NCBI RefSeq assembly: GCF_026004115.1
Contig: NZ_BPIM01000001.1
Coordinates: forward strand, 992,001-1,056,000
Length of the DNA stretch: 64,000 bases
Origin: Meiothermus sp.
GTDB taxonomy: Bacteria > Deinococcota > Deinococci > Deinococcales > Thermaceae
Direction: 5' to 3'
The notes below the pieces were generated by a model that saw nothing but the letters and a program-made list of their open reading frames with translations, had not been told where the DNA came from and did no database searches. Shown here piece after piece: positions 52,383 to 61,905 of this stretch (its first letter is position 1; each line of letters starts with the position of its first letter). The position numbers and the translations under genes are program-made.

Positions 52383-53075
52383 ATGTGGCCGTTTGGAAAG
52401 TCATTGTCTGCTCGAGTTCAGGACGCCATCAACCAGTGGCCCCCACTCCAGGGGCTGGGGCTCAACATTCAAGAACAAGGAGGCAATATTCGTATCACCG
52501 GGGCGGTTCCCCGTCAGCCCCACCTGTCCCTTCTGCAAGCCACAGTTGAGGGGGTTAAGGGGGTCAAATCGGTGGACTTGAGCGGTGTTATCGTGGCGCA
52601 GCAAGAGGTCTCCGAGGCCGCCATTGCCGCCGAAGAGGAAGCCATCCGCAAAGCCACCGAGGCCAGCAAGCTGGCCAAAAAAGTGCTGGCCACCCTGGAA
52701 GCCAACGGTGAACTCAAGGATGACCCCATCGCGGTGTTGCAAAAGGGCACTGGGGTTGTGCTTAAGGGTGCGGTGGACAGCCAGCACGAGTACAACTTGG
52801 CGGTTCAACTAGCCAAGCAAGCCGGCGCCACCGAGGTTGACGCTAGCGAACTGCAAATTGTGGAAGGTGCTAAGGCCAGGTTCGCCGCCGAGCAGGGCGG
52901 GGTCAACATCCCCGACGAATGGTACACCGTGCAACCCGGTGATACCCTCTCGGGCATTGCACTGAAGTTTTATGGCGATGCCTCCCGCGAGAGCTACATG
53001 AAGATTGCCAAGGCCAACAACATCGCCAACCCCGACCTGATCCGGGTGGGCCAGAAGCTACAAATCCCGCGCTAG
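52383..53075 (+). CDS. BON-LysM protein (YgaU/Kbp-like)
   Basis: A 230-residue protein with no signal peptide. Two BON-like segments (about 8-68 and 95-165, the second with VLKGAVDSQHEYNLAVQLAKQ) are separated by an Ala/Glu-rich helix, followed by a C-terminal LysM domain (about 178-230, YTVQPGDTLSGIALKFYGD). The order resembles E. coli YgaU/Kbp, a cytosolic K+-binding protein with one BON and one LysM; the extra BON is unusual. Function by analogy is uncertain. GGAGGT stands 5 nt before ATG 52383 and TATACT further up. Confidence 0.82.
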   Translation: MWPFGKSLSARVQDAINQWPPLQGLGLNIQEQGGNIRITGAVPRQPHLSLLQATVEGVKGVKSVDLSGVIVAQQEVSEAAIAAEEEAIRKATEASKLAKKVLATLEANGELKDDPIAVLQKGTGVVLKGAVDSQHEYNLAVQLAKQAGATEVDASELQIVEGAKARFAAEQGGVNIPDEWYTVQPGDTLSGIALKFYGDASRESYMKIAKANNIANPDLIRVGQKLQIPR

Positions 53076-53213
53076 AGCGCTCTTCACATATTTCGAGCTA
53101 TCCGACTTTAAGAAAGATTTGTCCTGTACAGAACAGTTGCCGCCCGGATGGGCGGCAACGTCTGTGAAGGGCGCGATAAGGCCTACGTACGCCAAGCCCC
53201 CGCCTGGAGCGCT

Positions 53214-53305
53214 TCCCACGAATACCCCACACAGCATCCTTTGGAAGCTATGCGTGTGCGGTAATTTACGCTGCATCGCGTGTAGCGTAAATGTGGAAAA
53301 CGCGA
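53214..53305. repeat. double-hairpin repeat, copy B (92 bp)
   Basis: Inverted copy of 41200-41292 with a few changes, mostly in paired positions of one hairpin loop region. It lies between two convergent genes. TTTT follows its right side (53312-53318). Confidence 0.85.
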
Positions 53306-53332
53306 TGGGGGCTTTTTTCGTTCCCCCGTGGC

Positions 53333-53716
53333 TTAGCGCCCTTCCCGATAGCGCCGCAGGTTCTGCATATCCTCTTGTACAAGGTCGTCCCGCCAGGCCA
53401 GCGACTCCAGATGGTGGCGCAACTCATGCAGCAGGGTCTCCCAGATTTCACCCTCCCAGTCAAACGCGGGGTCTGCGGCAGCCAGCGCTGCAAAAGAGCC
53501 ATAAAACAGGGCAATATGCCGGCCTATGCCTGCATGGCCTCCCAGCACCGAGGGATAGCCGGGATCGTAGTATTCACCCAGGCGCAACAGGTCGGGCTCG
53601 TCGGGATCGGGCTTGAGGTGCTCCAGCACATGAAGGCCGTGCAGGCCACGCTTATACTCGGCGGGTATTTCCTCCCACAGTCGCTCGGCGGTCTCGACAA
53701 AGGTCTCGTAGGTCAT
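53333..53716 (-). CDS. small zincin-like metallopeptidase
   Basis: A 127-residue protein with HELRH (His97, Glu98, His101) in a helix near the C terminus, matching the minimal zincin family seen in many bacteria (Zincin_1/DUF1025 as recalled). No signal peptide. Substrate unknown. ATG 53716 begins MTYETFVETAERLW, the usual family N terminus; a longer upstream frame is possible but unlikely. CAGACT stands 7 nt upstream. Confidence 0.82.
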   Translation of the reverse strand: MTYETFVETAERLWEEIPAEYKRGLHGLHVLEHLKPDPDEPDLLRLGEYYDPGYPSVLGGHAGIGRHIALFYGSFAALAAADPAFDWEGEIWETLLHELRHHLESLAWRDDLVQEDMQNLRRYREGR

Positions 53717-53803
53717 TGGGCCCAGTCTGGCACAGATAAGCGAAGGCAACCGTGAGGCGGATAAGGGTGATGAGCCTCGAGCCAACCTGCTGTTCGCACC
53801 TTG

Positions 53804-53921
53804 CTAGCACGCAGGTAACTTGCGGTATGTGCTGAAGCACGTTGACTGCCCAAAAATGCGATGTGCGACTCATTGAGAGGGACTGCTGTGTATTCCGAAT
53901 TCCTGGTTACCAGAGCGCTAG
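53804..53921. repeat. MITE-like element, CTAG family copy B
   Basis: CTAG at 53804-53807 and 53918-53921 flank inverted ends CACGCAGGTAAC and GTTACCAGAGCG. The interior aligns with 48109-48223 (shared AAGCACGTTGA, TGCGATGTG, TTCCTGGTTACCAGA). The right end lies 16 bp before a -10 box. Confidence 0.75.
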
Positions 53922-53948
53922 ATATCTGTGGCGCTCTAAAATACGCAT

Positions 53949-54122
53949 ATGGAATCCCTCAAACTGGTAGGCACGCTGTTGTTGGTGCTAAGCGCGGCTG
54001 AGATAGCGCTATGGCGGGTGCTGGCCCCACGCAACCCAAACCTGAACAGGGTTTTTCCCATCCTGATATCCAGCGCCGTAGCGAGCGCAGTACTGGGGCT
54101 GGTTTTGTTTGTGGTGGGCTAG
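53949..54122 (+). CDS. small two-helix membrane protein
   Basis: A 57-residue protein with two predicted membrane helices (about 5-22 and 38-56) separated by a basic, Asn/Pro-rich turn (RVLAPRNPNLNR). TAAAAT (53937-53942) lies exactly 6 nt before the ATG, the leaderless arrangement common in this window, which supports expression. It is not recognised as any known family. It ends just before the pheST leader promoter. Small size makes the call tentative. Confidence 0.6.
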   Translation: MESLKLVGTLLLVLSAAEIALWRVLAPRNPNLNRVFPILISSAVASAVLGLVLFVVG

Positions 54123-54128
54123 CAGTGA

Positions 54129-54158
54129 TTGACCCAGCTTTCACCCGGATGGTACGCT
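54129..54158 (+). promoter_or_regulatory. pheST promoter
   Basis: TTGACC (54129-54134), an 18-nt spacer and TACGCT (54153-54158), 11 nt before the leader peptide ATG. Confidence 0.6.
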
Positions 54159-54169
54159 AAGCCACAAGT

Positions 54170-54196
54170 ATGGCCAGGAGGTGGTTTTTTAGGTAG
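54170..54196 (+). CDS. putative pheST leader peptide
   Basis: A nine-codon frame encoding MARRWFFR and a stop, with consecutive TTT TTT phenylalanine codons. It lies at the very 5' end of the pheST transcript, upstream of a terminator-like hairpin. Ribosome stalling at the Phe codons would report charged tRNA-Phe supply, as with pheM of E. coli pheST. No comparative evidence was available. Confidence 0.55.
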   Translation: MARRWFFR

Positions 54197-54202
54197 GCCT
54201 GC

Positions 54203-54253
54203 GGGAGATGCAACACTCTCTCGTGGGCGGCCTGTGTGCCGCCCATCGCTTTT
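54203..54253 (+). promoter_or_regulatory. attenuator hairpins before pheS
   Basis: A terminator-like stem TGGGCGGC (54224-54231) / GCCGCCCA (54238-54245) is followed by TCGCTTTT. An upstream stem CGGGAGA with TCTCTCG (one G-U pair) lies between it and the leader peptide. Which structures compete was not computed. Confidence 0.5.
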
Positions 54254-54259
54254 AGGTAG

Positions 54260-55387
<1,128 letters not shown>

Positions 55388-55523
55388 CCATCGCTCCTAC
55401 CTGATAGCTGTCGTGGCCCAGGGCCAAAGATCTGCAACATGAGACCTGAAACATATAGCATTTCGCAAGAATCCAGGCCGACAGAACCGAATGTAAGCCG
55501 CCTTTGCCAAAAACGAGGTTTCC

Positions 55524-57878
55524 ATGAAAATTGTGCGTAGCTGGCTCAAAGAATTTCTGCCCGACGCGCCCGGTAGCGAGCGCCTGGAAGAGCTTTTGGC
55601 CGGGCTGGGCCTCGAGACCGAATCCATCAGCCAACTGACACCTCCCCACCGTAAAGTGGTGTTTGCGCGCGTGCTGGAGGTGCAAAAGCTTGAGGGCAAA
55701 GAAGTCCGTAGGCTCGTGCTGGACATCGGACAGGAGGTGCAGGTGGTCTCGGGTGCGCCCAACGCCAAAGCCGGAATGGCGGTGGCGCTGGCGCTGCCCG
55801 GGGCGGTGCTGCCCGACGGAACCGAGCTGGGGGCGCGTAAAATTGCGGGCCTCGAGTCTTACGGCATGGCCCTATCGGCCAAGGAGCTGGGGGTGGGCGA
55901 GTATGCGGGGGGCTTGCTGGAGTTCGCCCCCGATGCTTTACCCCCTGGAACCCCTCTGGCCGAGGTCTGGGGCCCCGACGAGGTCATCGAGGTCGAGATT
56001 ACCCCCAACCGCCCGGACTGGCTCTCGGTATACGGGGTGGCCCGCGACCTGGCCGCTTTGGGTCTGACCCTGGTGCGGCCCAGCCCTAAGCCCCAGACCA
56101 CCCCTTTGGCCCTACCCTTTGGGGTCTGGATTGAAGATACCGAGGGCTGCGACCGCTTCACCCTGTCTTATGCCCGGGGGGTCAAGGTGGGCCCCAGCCC
56201 GCTAGAGGTGCAGCGCCGCCTCTACGCCGCCGGGATGCGCCCCATCTCCAACGTGGTGGACGCCACCAACTACACCATGCTCGAGCTGGGCAACCCCATG
56301 CACGCCTACGACGCCGCTTTCATCCGGGAAGGGCTGGTGGTGCGCCGGGCGCGCCCGGGCGAAAAGCTGATCACGCTGGATGGGGTGGAGCGCATCCTGG
56401 ACGAGCGCGACCTGCTCATCACCGTCAAGGAAGGCCAGGAGACCCGCCCCGCCGGACTGGCCGGGGTAATGGGGGGCCTCGAGGACGAAATCCGCGATAC
56501 CACCACTGCGGTGGCCCTCGAGGTGGCCCACTTCCACCCCGTGCGGGTGCGCCGCACCGCCAGGCGCCAGGGCCTCAAGACCGAGGCCTCCTACCGCTTC
56601 GAGCGCGGGGTAGACCCCGACGGGCCGCCTCTGGCCGCCGAGCGCTTCATGGAGCTTCTGCAAGCCTGGGGGGGCGAGGGGGTCGAGGTCGCCCACGAAC
56701 GCCTGGACCTCAACCACACCCGGCCCCCAAAGCCCATCGCTTTTCGCCCCAGCTATGCCTGCAAGCTCGTAGGGATGGACTACCCCCAGGCCACCCAGCG
56801 CCAGGTGCTCCAGCGTCTGGGCTGCACCGTGCAGCCCACCGCCCAGGAGGAGGTCTGGGAGGTCATACCGCCCAGCCACCGGGTAGACCTCACCATCGAG
56901 GAAGATCTGGTGGAAGAGGTGGCCCGCATCGTGGGCTACGACCAGATTCCTATCACCCTGCCCAGCTTCTTCCCCCACCCCGACAACCTGGGCGTAGACG
57001 CCCCTTACGAAGCCACCCTTCGGCTCAAGCAGGTGATGGCCGGGCTGGGTTTCCAGGAAGTGTTGAACTACGCCTGGTCGTCGCCGCAGGAGTGCGAGCT
57101 AATGCGGGCACCGGCCCCCACGGTCTTTATGCACAACCCCCAGACCCCAGACCGCACCGCCCTGCGCACGGCCCTTTACCCCGGCCTGCTCAAAAACCTG
57201 CAAACCGCGCTGGCCCAGGCCGAAGAGGGCCCCTTCCTGCTCTTCGAGGTGGGCAACGTGTTCAACCAGACCGAAACCCCCCACATCGCAGCCCTGCTGT
57301 GCGGCGACCCGGTGCCGGGGCTATGGCAGAAGGGCCTGCAAAGCAGTTTCTTTGCTCTCAAGGGGCTCCTCGAGACCGCCGCGCGCAACCTGGGCAGTCT
57401 GGTGCGGGTCGAACAGGAGACTGTGCCCCACCTGCACCCAGGCATCAGCGGGGCGGTCTACTGGAACGAGCAGAAGGTGGGGCATATCGGCGCCCTGCAC
57501 CCGGCCATTGCCGCTGCCCTGGAACTACCCGAATTGTTCCTATTCGAGCTCACCCTTCCGTTGAGCAAAGGCTCGAGCACCTTTACCGATCTTGCCAAGT
57601 ACCCCGCTTCCATGCGCGATCTGGCGGTGGTGGTGCCGGAATCTACCCCCTTTGCCGAAGTTCAGGGTCTGATTCGCGCCAGCGCGGGCGCGCACCTGGA
57701 AAAGCTCGAGATTTTCGATGTTTACAAAGGCAAACCGCTCGAGGAGGGCCAGAAGAGCCTGGCTTTCCACCTGACCTTCCGCCACGAGGGGCGCACCCTG
57801 ACCGACCTCGAGACCGACAGCTTCATGCAAGCCATTATTGCTGCTTTGGAGCAACATGGTTTTTCCATCCGCCGTTAG
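55524..57878 (+). CDS. pheT: phenylalanyl-tRNA synthetase beta subunit
   Basis: A 784-residue beta subunit: EMAP/OB-type tRNA-binding domain (about 40-150, VVSGAPNAKAGMAVALALPGAVLP), B3/B4 editing domain (TNYTMLELGNPMHAYDA), B5 domain, a catalytic-like core and a C-terminal ferredoxin-like anticodon-binding domain (AKYPASMRDLAVVVP...). It contributes editing of Tyr-tRNA-Phe and tRNA binding. CGAGG stands 5 nt before ATG 55524. The gap of 136 bp from pheS has no clear terminator, so co-transcription is likely. Confidence 0.97.
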   Translation: MKIVRSWLKEFLPDAPGSERLEELLAGLGLETESISQLTPPHRKVVFARVLEVQKLEGKEVRRLVLDIGQEVQVVSGAPNAKAGMAVALALPGAVLPDGTELGARKIAGLESYGMALSAKELGVGEYAGGLLEFAPDALPPGTPLAEVWGPDEVIEVEITPNRPDWLSVYGVARDLAALGLTLVRPSPKPQTTPLALPFGVWIEDTEGCDRFTLSYARGVKVGPSPLEVQRRLYAAGMRPISNVVDATNYTMLELGNPMHAYDAAFIREGLVVRRARPGEKLITLDGVERILDERDLLITVKEGQETRPAGLAGVMGGLEDEIRDTTTAVALEVAHFHPVRVRRTARRQGLKTEASYRFERGVDPDGPPLAAERFMELLQAWGGEGVEVAHERLDLNHTRPPKPIAFRPSYACKLVGMDYPQATQRQVLQRLGCTVQPTAQEEVWEVIPPSHRVDLTIEEDLVEEVARIVGYDQIPITLPSFFPHPDNLGVDAPYEATLRLKQVMAGLGFQEVLNYAWSSPQECELMRAPAPTVFMHNPQTPDRTALRTALYPGLLKNLQTALAQAEEGPFLLFEVGNVFNQTETPHIAALLCGDPVPGLWQKGLQSSFFALKGLLETAARNLGSLVRVEQETVPHLHPGISGAVYWNEQKVGHIGALHPAIAAALELPELFLFELTLPLSKGSSTFTDLAKYPASMRDLAVVVPESTPFAEVQGLIRASAGAHLEKLEIFDVYKGKPLEEGQKSLAFHLTFRHEGRTLTDLETDSFMQAIIAALEQHGFSIRR

Positions 57879-58017
57879 CCGCTGTTGCTGCTATTTGCAG
57901 TCTACCTTTACAGACCTCTAGTTGCTCGCGGCAGACTTTGATATAAGCCTGGGCTGAGGTCAGAGCTGGGTCAAAACAGCACTTGAAAATGCAGCGGCAT
58001 GGGTATACTTCAGTTTG

Positions 58018-58503
58018 ATGCTAAGCTGGCTCGATCTAATGGCTCTTCTTGTGCTGGCGGCAGCCGTGGCCATGGGCATTCGTCAGGGTGCCCACTTTGC
58101 CCTGGCCGCCATATCGGCGCTGGTGCTGTATGTATTGCTGGCCCCACTGGTAGCGCCTTTGGTTCCCAGCTTTGTTCTGCCCTTGCTGGCCCTGGTGCTG
58201 GGTCTGGGGATGGCCTACATAGCCCAGCTCATTCCCCTAACCTTCCTGACCCCTACCCTCGAGGGCATCATCGGCGGTGCGGGGGGTCTATTGTGGGGCC
58301 TGTTCCTGGCTATTACCATCTGGGTGAGCTTCCCCAGCGAGTTTGTGGCCTCTACCGGCGCTTTGCGCTACCCCTCCGAGCAGATTCCCAGCGGGGTCAA
58401 GGATGGCATCGTGAGTAGCCCGTTTGCCCGCCCCTTGTTCGACTGGGCGGCCGGAAACCCGATTCTCAGAGCAGCCCTGCTCCCCTTCATCCATCATCCC
58501 TGA
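58018..58503 (+). CDS. CvpA-like integral membrane protein
   Basis: A 161-residue protein with four or five hydrophobic segments in the first 110 residues and a soluble tail. The N terminus (WLDLMALLVLAAAVAMGIRQG) resembles CvpA/colicin V production proteins, which are small inner membrane proteins of unclear biochemical role. Similarity is weak beyond that. TATACT lies 8 nt before ATG 58018; a TTG immediately before is an alternative start. Confidence 0.6.
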   Translation: MLSWLDLMALLVLAAAVAMGIRQGAHFALAAISALVLYVLLAPLVAPLVPSFVLPLLALVLGLGMAYIAQLIPLTFLTPTLEGIIGGAGGLLWGLFLAITIWVSFPSEFVASTGALRYPSEQIPSGVKDGIVSSPFARPLFDWAAGNPILRAALLPFIHHP

Positions 58504-58509
58504 ACGCGG

Positions 58510-59139
58510 CTATTTACGCCCAAAATCGGCGGGGTTTTCGCCCCAGCTCTCGGTCTGCCATTTGAGAATCGGGGTGCAGTAGGTATTGGAGCGCAACCAG
58601 TCCTCGGCCCAGGCGATGCGCTCGAACAAGACCGCGTTTTGCGGGGTGCGTTTTAGGTGGGTGCGGGCTTTTTTGGCCTTTACCCAGGCGATGGCATTCA
58701 CCGAGTCCGAGTAAATAGGCCAGGGGTAACCCTTTTCCTTACATAGCATCAGGGCCTCCACAATGGCCAAAAACTCGCCCACATTGTTGGTACCCTGGGC
58801 GAAAGGCCCCCGGTAAAAAATTTCCTTCCCCGTGGCAGTATCCACACAGCGGTACTCGAGCAGCCCCGGATTGCCGCTGCAGGCCGCATCCACACAGTAG
58901 CTGGGGGTGATCGGTGGAGGTAGCTCCAATAGCCTGCCCTGATTGGCTTTCCGACCTTTGTAGTGGTCGTATTCTCCAGCAAAAGCCCGCCGAGCCTCGT
59001 CCAGACTGTCAAAAGCCTTGAACTGGGCCCCTGCAAAACCCCTAACCTGCGCCTCGGCTTCGGGCCAAAAAGAGAAAATTCCGGTTTTGCGGCCTTTCCA
59101 GACCACGTAATACTTGCTTTTGCTCTTCCCTTGGGCCAT
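58510..59139 (-). CDS. rnhA: ribonuclease H1 with hybrid-binding domain
   Basis: A 209-residue enzyme degrading RNA in RNA-DNA hybrids. An N-terminal hybrid-binding domain (YYVVWKGRKTGIFSFWPEAEAQVRGF) is joined to an RNase H domain in which the acidic residues appear in CVDAACSGNPG, NNVGEFLAIVEAL, YSDSVNAIAWV and ENPADFGRK. This HBD-RNase H layout is typical of type 1 enzymes of Bacteroidetes and Thermotoga-like bacteria. TACACT lies 9 nt before the ATG. It is convergent with the CvpA-like gene, which ends 7 bp away. Confidence 0.9.
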   Translation of the reverse strand: MAQGKSKSKYYVVWKGRKTGIFSFWPEAEAQVRGFAGAQFKAFDSLDEARRAFAGEYDHYKGRKANQGRLLELPPPITPSYCVDAACSGNPGLLEYRCVDTATGKEIFYRGPFAQGTNNVGEFLAIVEALMLCKEKGYPWPIYSDSVNAIAWVKAKKARTHLKRTPQNAVLFERIAWAEDWLRSNTYCTPILKWQTESWGENPADFGRK

Positions 59140-59198
59140 GCCTCAGGGAGTGTACCGCAAAAGACCCCCTCGAGGTTCCTCGGCCCCCCAACCGAGCC

Positions 59199-59756
59199 CT
59201 ACCCGGCCACCGAGTTCTTTTTGAGCCGCTCAAAGTACTGCTTGCGAAACTTGGCTACCTTGGGGCCGACCACAAACGCACAGTAGGGCTGGTAGGGGTT
59301 ACGCTTGAAGTATTCCTGGTGATAGTCCTCAGCGGGATAGAACTTGTCGAAAGCCACCAGCTCGGTCACGAGGGGATTCTCCCAAACTCCGGCTTTGGTA
59401 AAAGCCTGCATCACCTCCTCGGCCACCTCTTTTTGCGTAGGCGAGTGGTAGAAAATGACCGAACGGTACTGAGGTCCCACATCGTTGCCCTGGCGGTTTG
59501 GGGTGGTGGGGTCGTGAATGGTGAAGAAGATTTCCAGAATTTCCCGGTACGAAATCTGGCTGGGGTCAAAGGTCACCTGTACTACCTCGGCGTGGCCGGT
59601 CTGCTGGCTGCACACCTGTTCGTAGGTGGGGTTGGGCACGTGCCCCCCGGAATAGCCCGAGACCACATCCACTACGCCCTTTAGTTCATCATAGACTGCT
59701 TCCAAACACCAAAAACATCCGCCTCCCAGGGTAGCGACTTCCAGGTTTTGACCCAT
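59199..59756 (-). CDS. msrA: peptide methionine-S-sulfoxide reductase A
   Basis: Repairs methionine-S-sulfoxide in proteins. The 185 residues carry GCFWCLEAVYDELKG with catalytic Cys14, the Glu/Tyr pair region GYSGGHVPNPTYEQVCSQQTGHAEVVQV, and FTIHDPTTPNRQGNDVGPQYRS. Cys17 and one more Cys near residue 49 could be resolving residues. It lies between pfkA and rnhA on the same strand; separate expression is likely. There is no msrB neighbour. Confidence 0.96.
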   Translation of the reverse strand: MGQNLEVATLGGGCFWCLEAVYDELKGVVDVVSGYSGGHVPNPTYEQVCSQQTGHAEVVQVTFDPSQISYREILEIFFTIHDPTTPNRQGNDVGPQYRSVIFYHSPTQKEVAEEVMQAFTKAGVWENPLVTELVAFDKFYPAEDYHQEYFKRNPYQPYCAFVVGPKVAKFRKQYFERLKKNSVAG

Positions 59757-59808
59757 ACCCTACTATTCTTGACGGAACTTTAGAAGTGCGATGTAATACG
59801 GCTAACTG

Positions 59809-60777
59809 TCACAAAGCCAGTACCCTGGCAAGTTCATATTTCTTGTGGTTGATGTCCTTGCGCTTCTCGATGGCTTCCTTGAAGGGGGTGAGGCGAATTT
59901 CGTCGTTCACCTCGCCAATGGCCACCCCACTGGCTCCACTCAGGAGGGCCTCCACGCAGGCGGCACCTAAACGACTGGCCAGCACCCGGTCTTTGGCAGT
60001 CGGGCTGCCCCCGCGCTGGATATGGCCCAGAACCGTGACCCGGCCCTCAAAGCCCGAGTACTGGCGCACATCCCGGGCGAGTTGCTCGGCCCCGCCCTCG
60101 TAGCCCCCTTCAGCCACCACCACAATGGAGGAGCGCTTGCCCTTTTCCGCCGACTTGTTAATTACCTCGGCGCAGGCCTGGGCGTCGGTGGGTATTTCGG
60201 GAATCACCACTACCTCCGCCCCTCCGGCAATCCCCACCTCGAGCGCAATAAAGCCCGCATGGCGGCCCATGACCTCGATGAAAAAGACCCTCGAGTGACT
60301 GGCAGCAGTATCGCGGATGCGATCGATAGCGTCCAGAGCAGTGTTCACCGCCGTATCGAAACCGATGGTGTAGTCGGTGCCGTAGAGGTCGTTGTCTATG
60401 GTCCCCGGTGCGCCCACCACCGGAATGTGATGCTCCGCCTGGAGTTTGGCCGCCCCGGCATAGGTTCCGTTACCACCAATGGCAATCACCCCATCGATTC
60501 CAGCTTTTTTCAGATTTTCCGCAGCCTTGGACCGACCTTCGGGGGTCATAAATTCCTTGCTGCGGGCCGTGAGCAAAATGGTACCCCCCCGTTGCAGGGT
60601 ATTGGCCACATCCCGCGGCCCCATCGGTACAAAATCGCCCTCGATCATGCCCTGGTAGCCACTGCGGATGCCGATCACTTCCAGGCCGTGGGCCACACCA
60701 GAGCGCACCACCGCGCGAATAGCCGCATTCATGCCGGGTGCATCGCCTCCACTGGTAAAAACCGCAATTCGTTTCAT
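59809..60777 (-). CDS. pfkA: ATP-dependent 6-phosphofructokinase
   Basis: The committing step of glycolysis (fructose 6-phosphate to fructose 1,6-bisphosphate). The 322 residues have SGGDAPGMN (9-17), IGGNGTY, PGTIDNDLYGTD (catalytic Asp region), VMGRHAGFIAL and GHIQRGGSPTAKDR. The Gly in GGNGTY with allosteric Arg/Lys residues indicates the ATP-dependent, regulated class rather than a PPi-dependent one. ATG 60777 begins MKRIAVFTSGG; TGGAG lies upstream. Next to msrA. Confidence 0.96.
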   Translation of the reverse strand: MKRIAVFTSGGDAPGMNAAIRAVVRSGVAHGLEVIGIRSGYQGMIEGDFVPMGPRDVANTLQRGGTILLTARSKEFMTPEGRSKAAENLKKAGIDGVIAIGGNGTYAGAAKLQAEHHIPVVGAPGTIDNDLYGTDYTIGFDTAVNTALDAIDRIRDTAASHSRVFFIEVMGRHAGFIALEVGIAGGAEVVVIPEIPTDAQACAEVINKSAEKGKRSSIVVVAEGGYEGGAEQLARDVRQYSGFEGRVTVLGHIQRGGSPTAKDRVLASRLGAACVEALLSGASGVAIGEVNDEIRLTPFKEAIEKRKDINHKKYELARVLAL

Positions 60778-60957
60778 CAAAGCAAACTCCACAAGCAGAA
60801 GTTGTTCTACTCGAGCCCAAGGGCCGCCAGCCAAAAGCTGCCTGTTAGTTTACTCAGAAAGGTCTGGTTTGTGTCATCAAGGGGCCCAAAGCCCAGGGCT
60901 CAGGGCCGAATGCACGCCGGCTTCAAACATTTCTCACATGGAGCATCAAGGCCTTTG

Positions 60958-61084
60958 ATACCAGATTCGGTTAGTTCGTCGCCGAATGGTGACGAACTAA
61001 CCCGACTGAAGGGAGTGCTATAGGAATCAAAAAGACAACCTATGGGGTTTTTGGTTTTGTAAACTGTCTTTTTGAATCCGGTAT
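60958..61084. repeat. dispersed repeat, family 1 copy C (127 bp)
   Basis: Inverted relative to copies A and B: starts ATACCAGATTC and ends GAATCCGGTAT. It contains the AATCAAAAAGAC...GTCTTTTTGAATC hairpin and a GGTTAGTTCGTC...GACGAACTAACC stem. It lies between rsmI and pfkA, right next to the rsmI stop codon. Confidence 0.85.
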
Positions 61085-61086
61085 GA

Positions 61087-61905
61087 CTAGCTATTCAATG
61101 GCTTTTTCGTGGCCGCTTGCTTGTGGGCCAGTTCATAGGCCTGGTTGCGGGGAACCCCCGCCTCAACCAGGGCTTTGACCAGTTCCTTACCTTTGAGTCC
61201 CTGTCCCTTGAGCTGTATCAGCAAATCTTCGGCTTTGGGATTTGAGTCCTCGGCCTTTGGCGTCTTTGGCCCCAACACCAGCACAAACTCGCCCCGTGGC
61301 TCTTTGAAATGCCCCTGCGCATCGCCCAGGCGGCCCCGCCAAATTTCCTCGTGCAGCTTGGAAATTTCGCGGACAACGGCCAACGGGTGTTCGGGGCCGT
61401 ATATCTGGAGCAGGTCTTGCAGGGTTTCCTGCAAGCGATGGGGGGCCTCGTAGAGTATCACCGTACGGCCCCAAACCTGTTCCAGCCGCGCCTTACGCAC
61501 CGAACGCTTTTGGGGCAGGAACCCCTCGAAAACAAAGCGGGCGGCTGGCAGGCCCGAGGCCACCAGGGCCGGAATCAGGGCTGTGGGGCCGGGCAATACC
61601 TCCACCTGCCAGCCTTCCTTCAGCGCCAGGGCCACCAGCTCGGCGCCAGGGTCGGAGATGCCTGGTGTGCCAGCATCGGTCACGTAGGCGACCCGCTCGT
61701 AGCCTTCCAGCAGCCGTTTGGCGTTGCCCACGGTGTGCTGGTCGAGCCGCACCATCGGTTTGGAGATACCCAGGTGCTTGAGCAAAATGCCGGTGCGCCT
61801 GGTGTCCTCGCAGGCAACTACCTCGGCTTCCTTGAGAACCCGAATGGCCCGCAAGGTAATGTCCTCGAGGTTGCCAATGGGCGTGGGAACCAAAATCAGG
61901 CGCAT
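61087..61905 (-). CDS. rsmI: 16S rRNA (cytidine-2'-O)-methyltransferase
   Basis: Methylates the 2'-O of C1402 of 16S rRNA. The 272 residues belong to the tetrapyrrole-methylase-fold family: LVPTPIGNLEDITLRA at the N terminus, ACEDTRRTGILLKHLGI, YVTDAGTPGISDPG and LPGPTALIPALVASGLP. The C-terminal 30 residues form a small helical RsmI-type tail. ATG 61905 overlaps the amine oxidase stop codon (TGATG), so the two genes are translationally coupled. Confidence 0.95.
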   Translation of the reverse strand: MRLILVPTPIGNLEDITLRAIRVLKEAEVVACEDTRRTGILLKHLGISKPMVRLDQHTVGNAKRLLEGYERVAYVTDAGTPGISDPGAELVALALKEGWQVEVLPGPTALIPALVASGLPAARFVFEGFLPQKRSVRKARLEQVWGRTVILYEAPHRLQETLQDLLQIYGPEHPLAVVREISKLHEEIWRGRLGDAQGHFKEPRGEFVLVLGPKTPKAEDSNPKAEDLLIQLKGQGLKGKELVKALVEAGVPRNQAYELAHKQAATKKPLNS

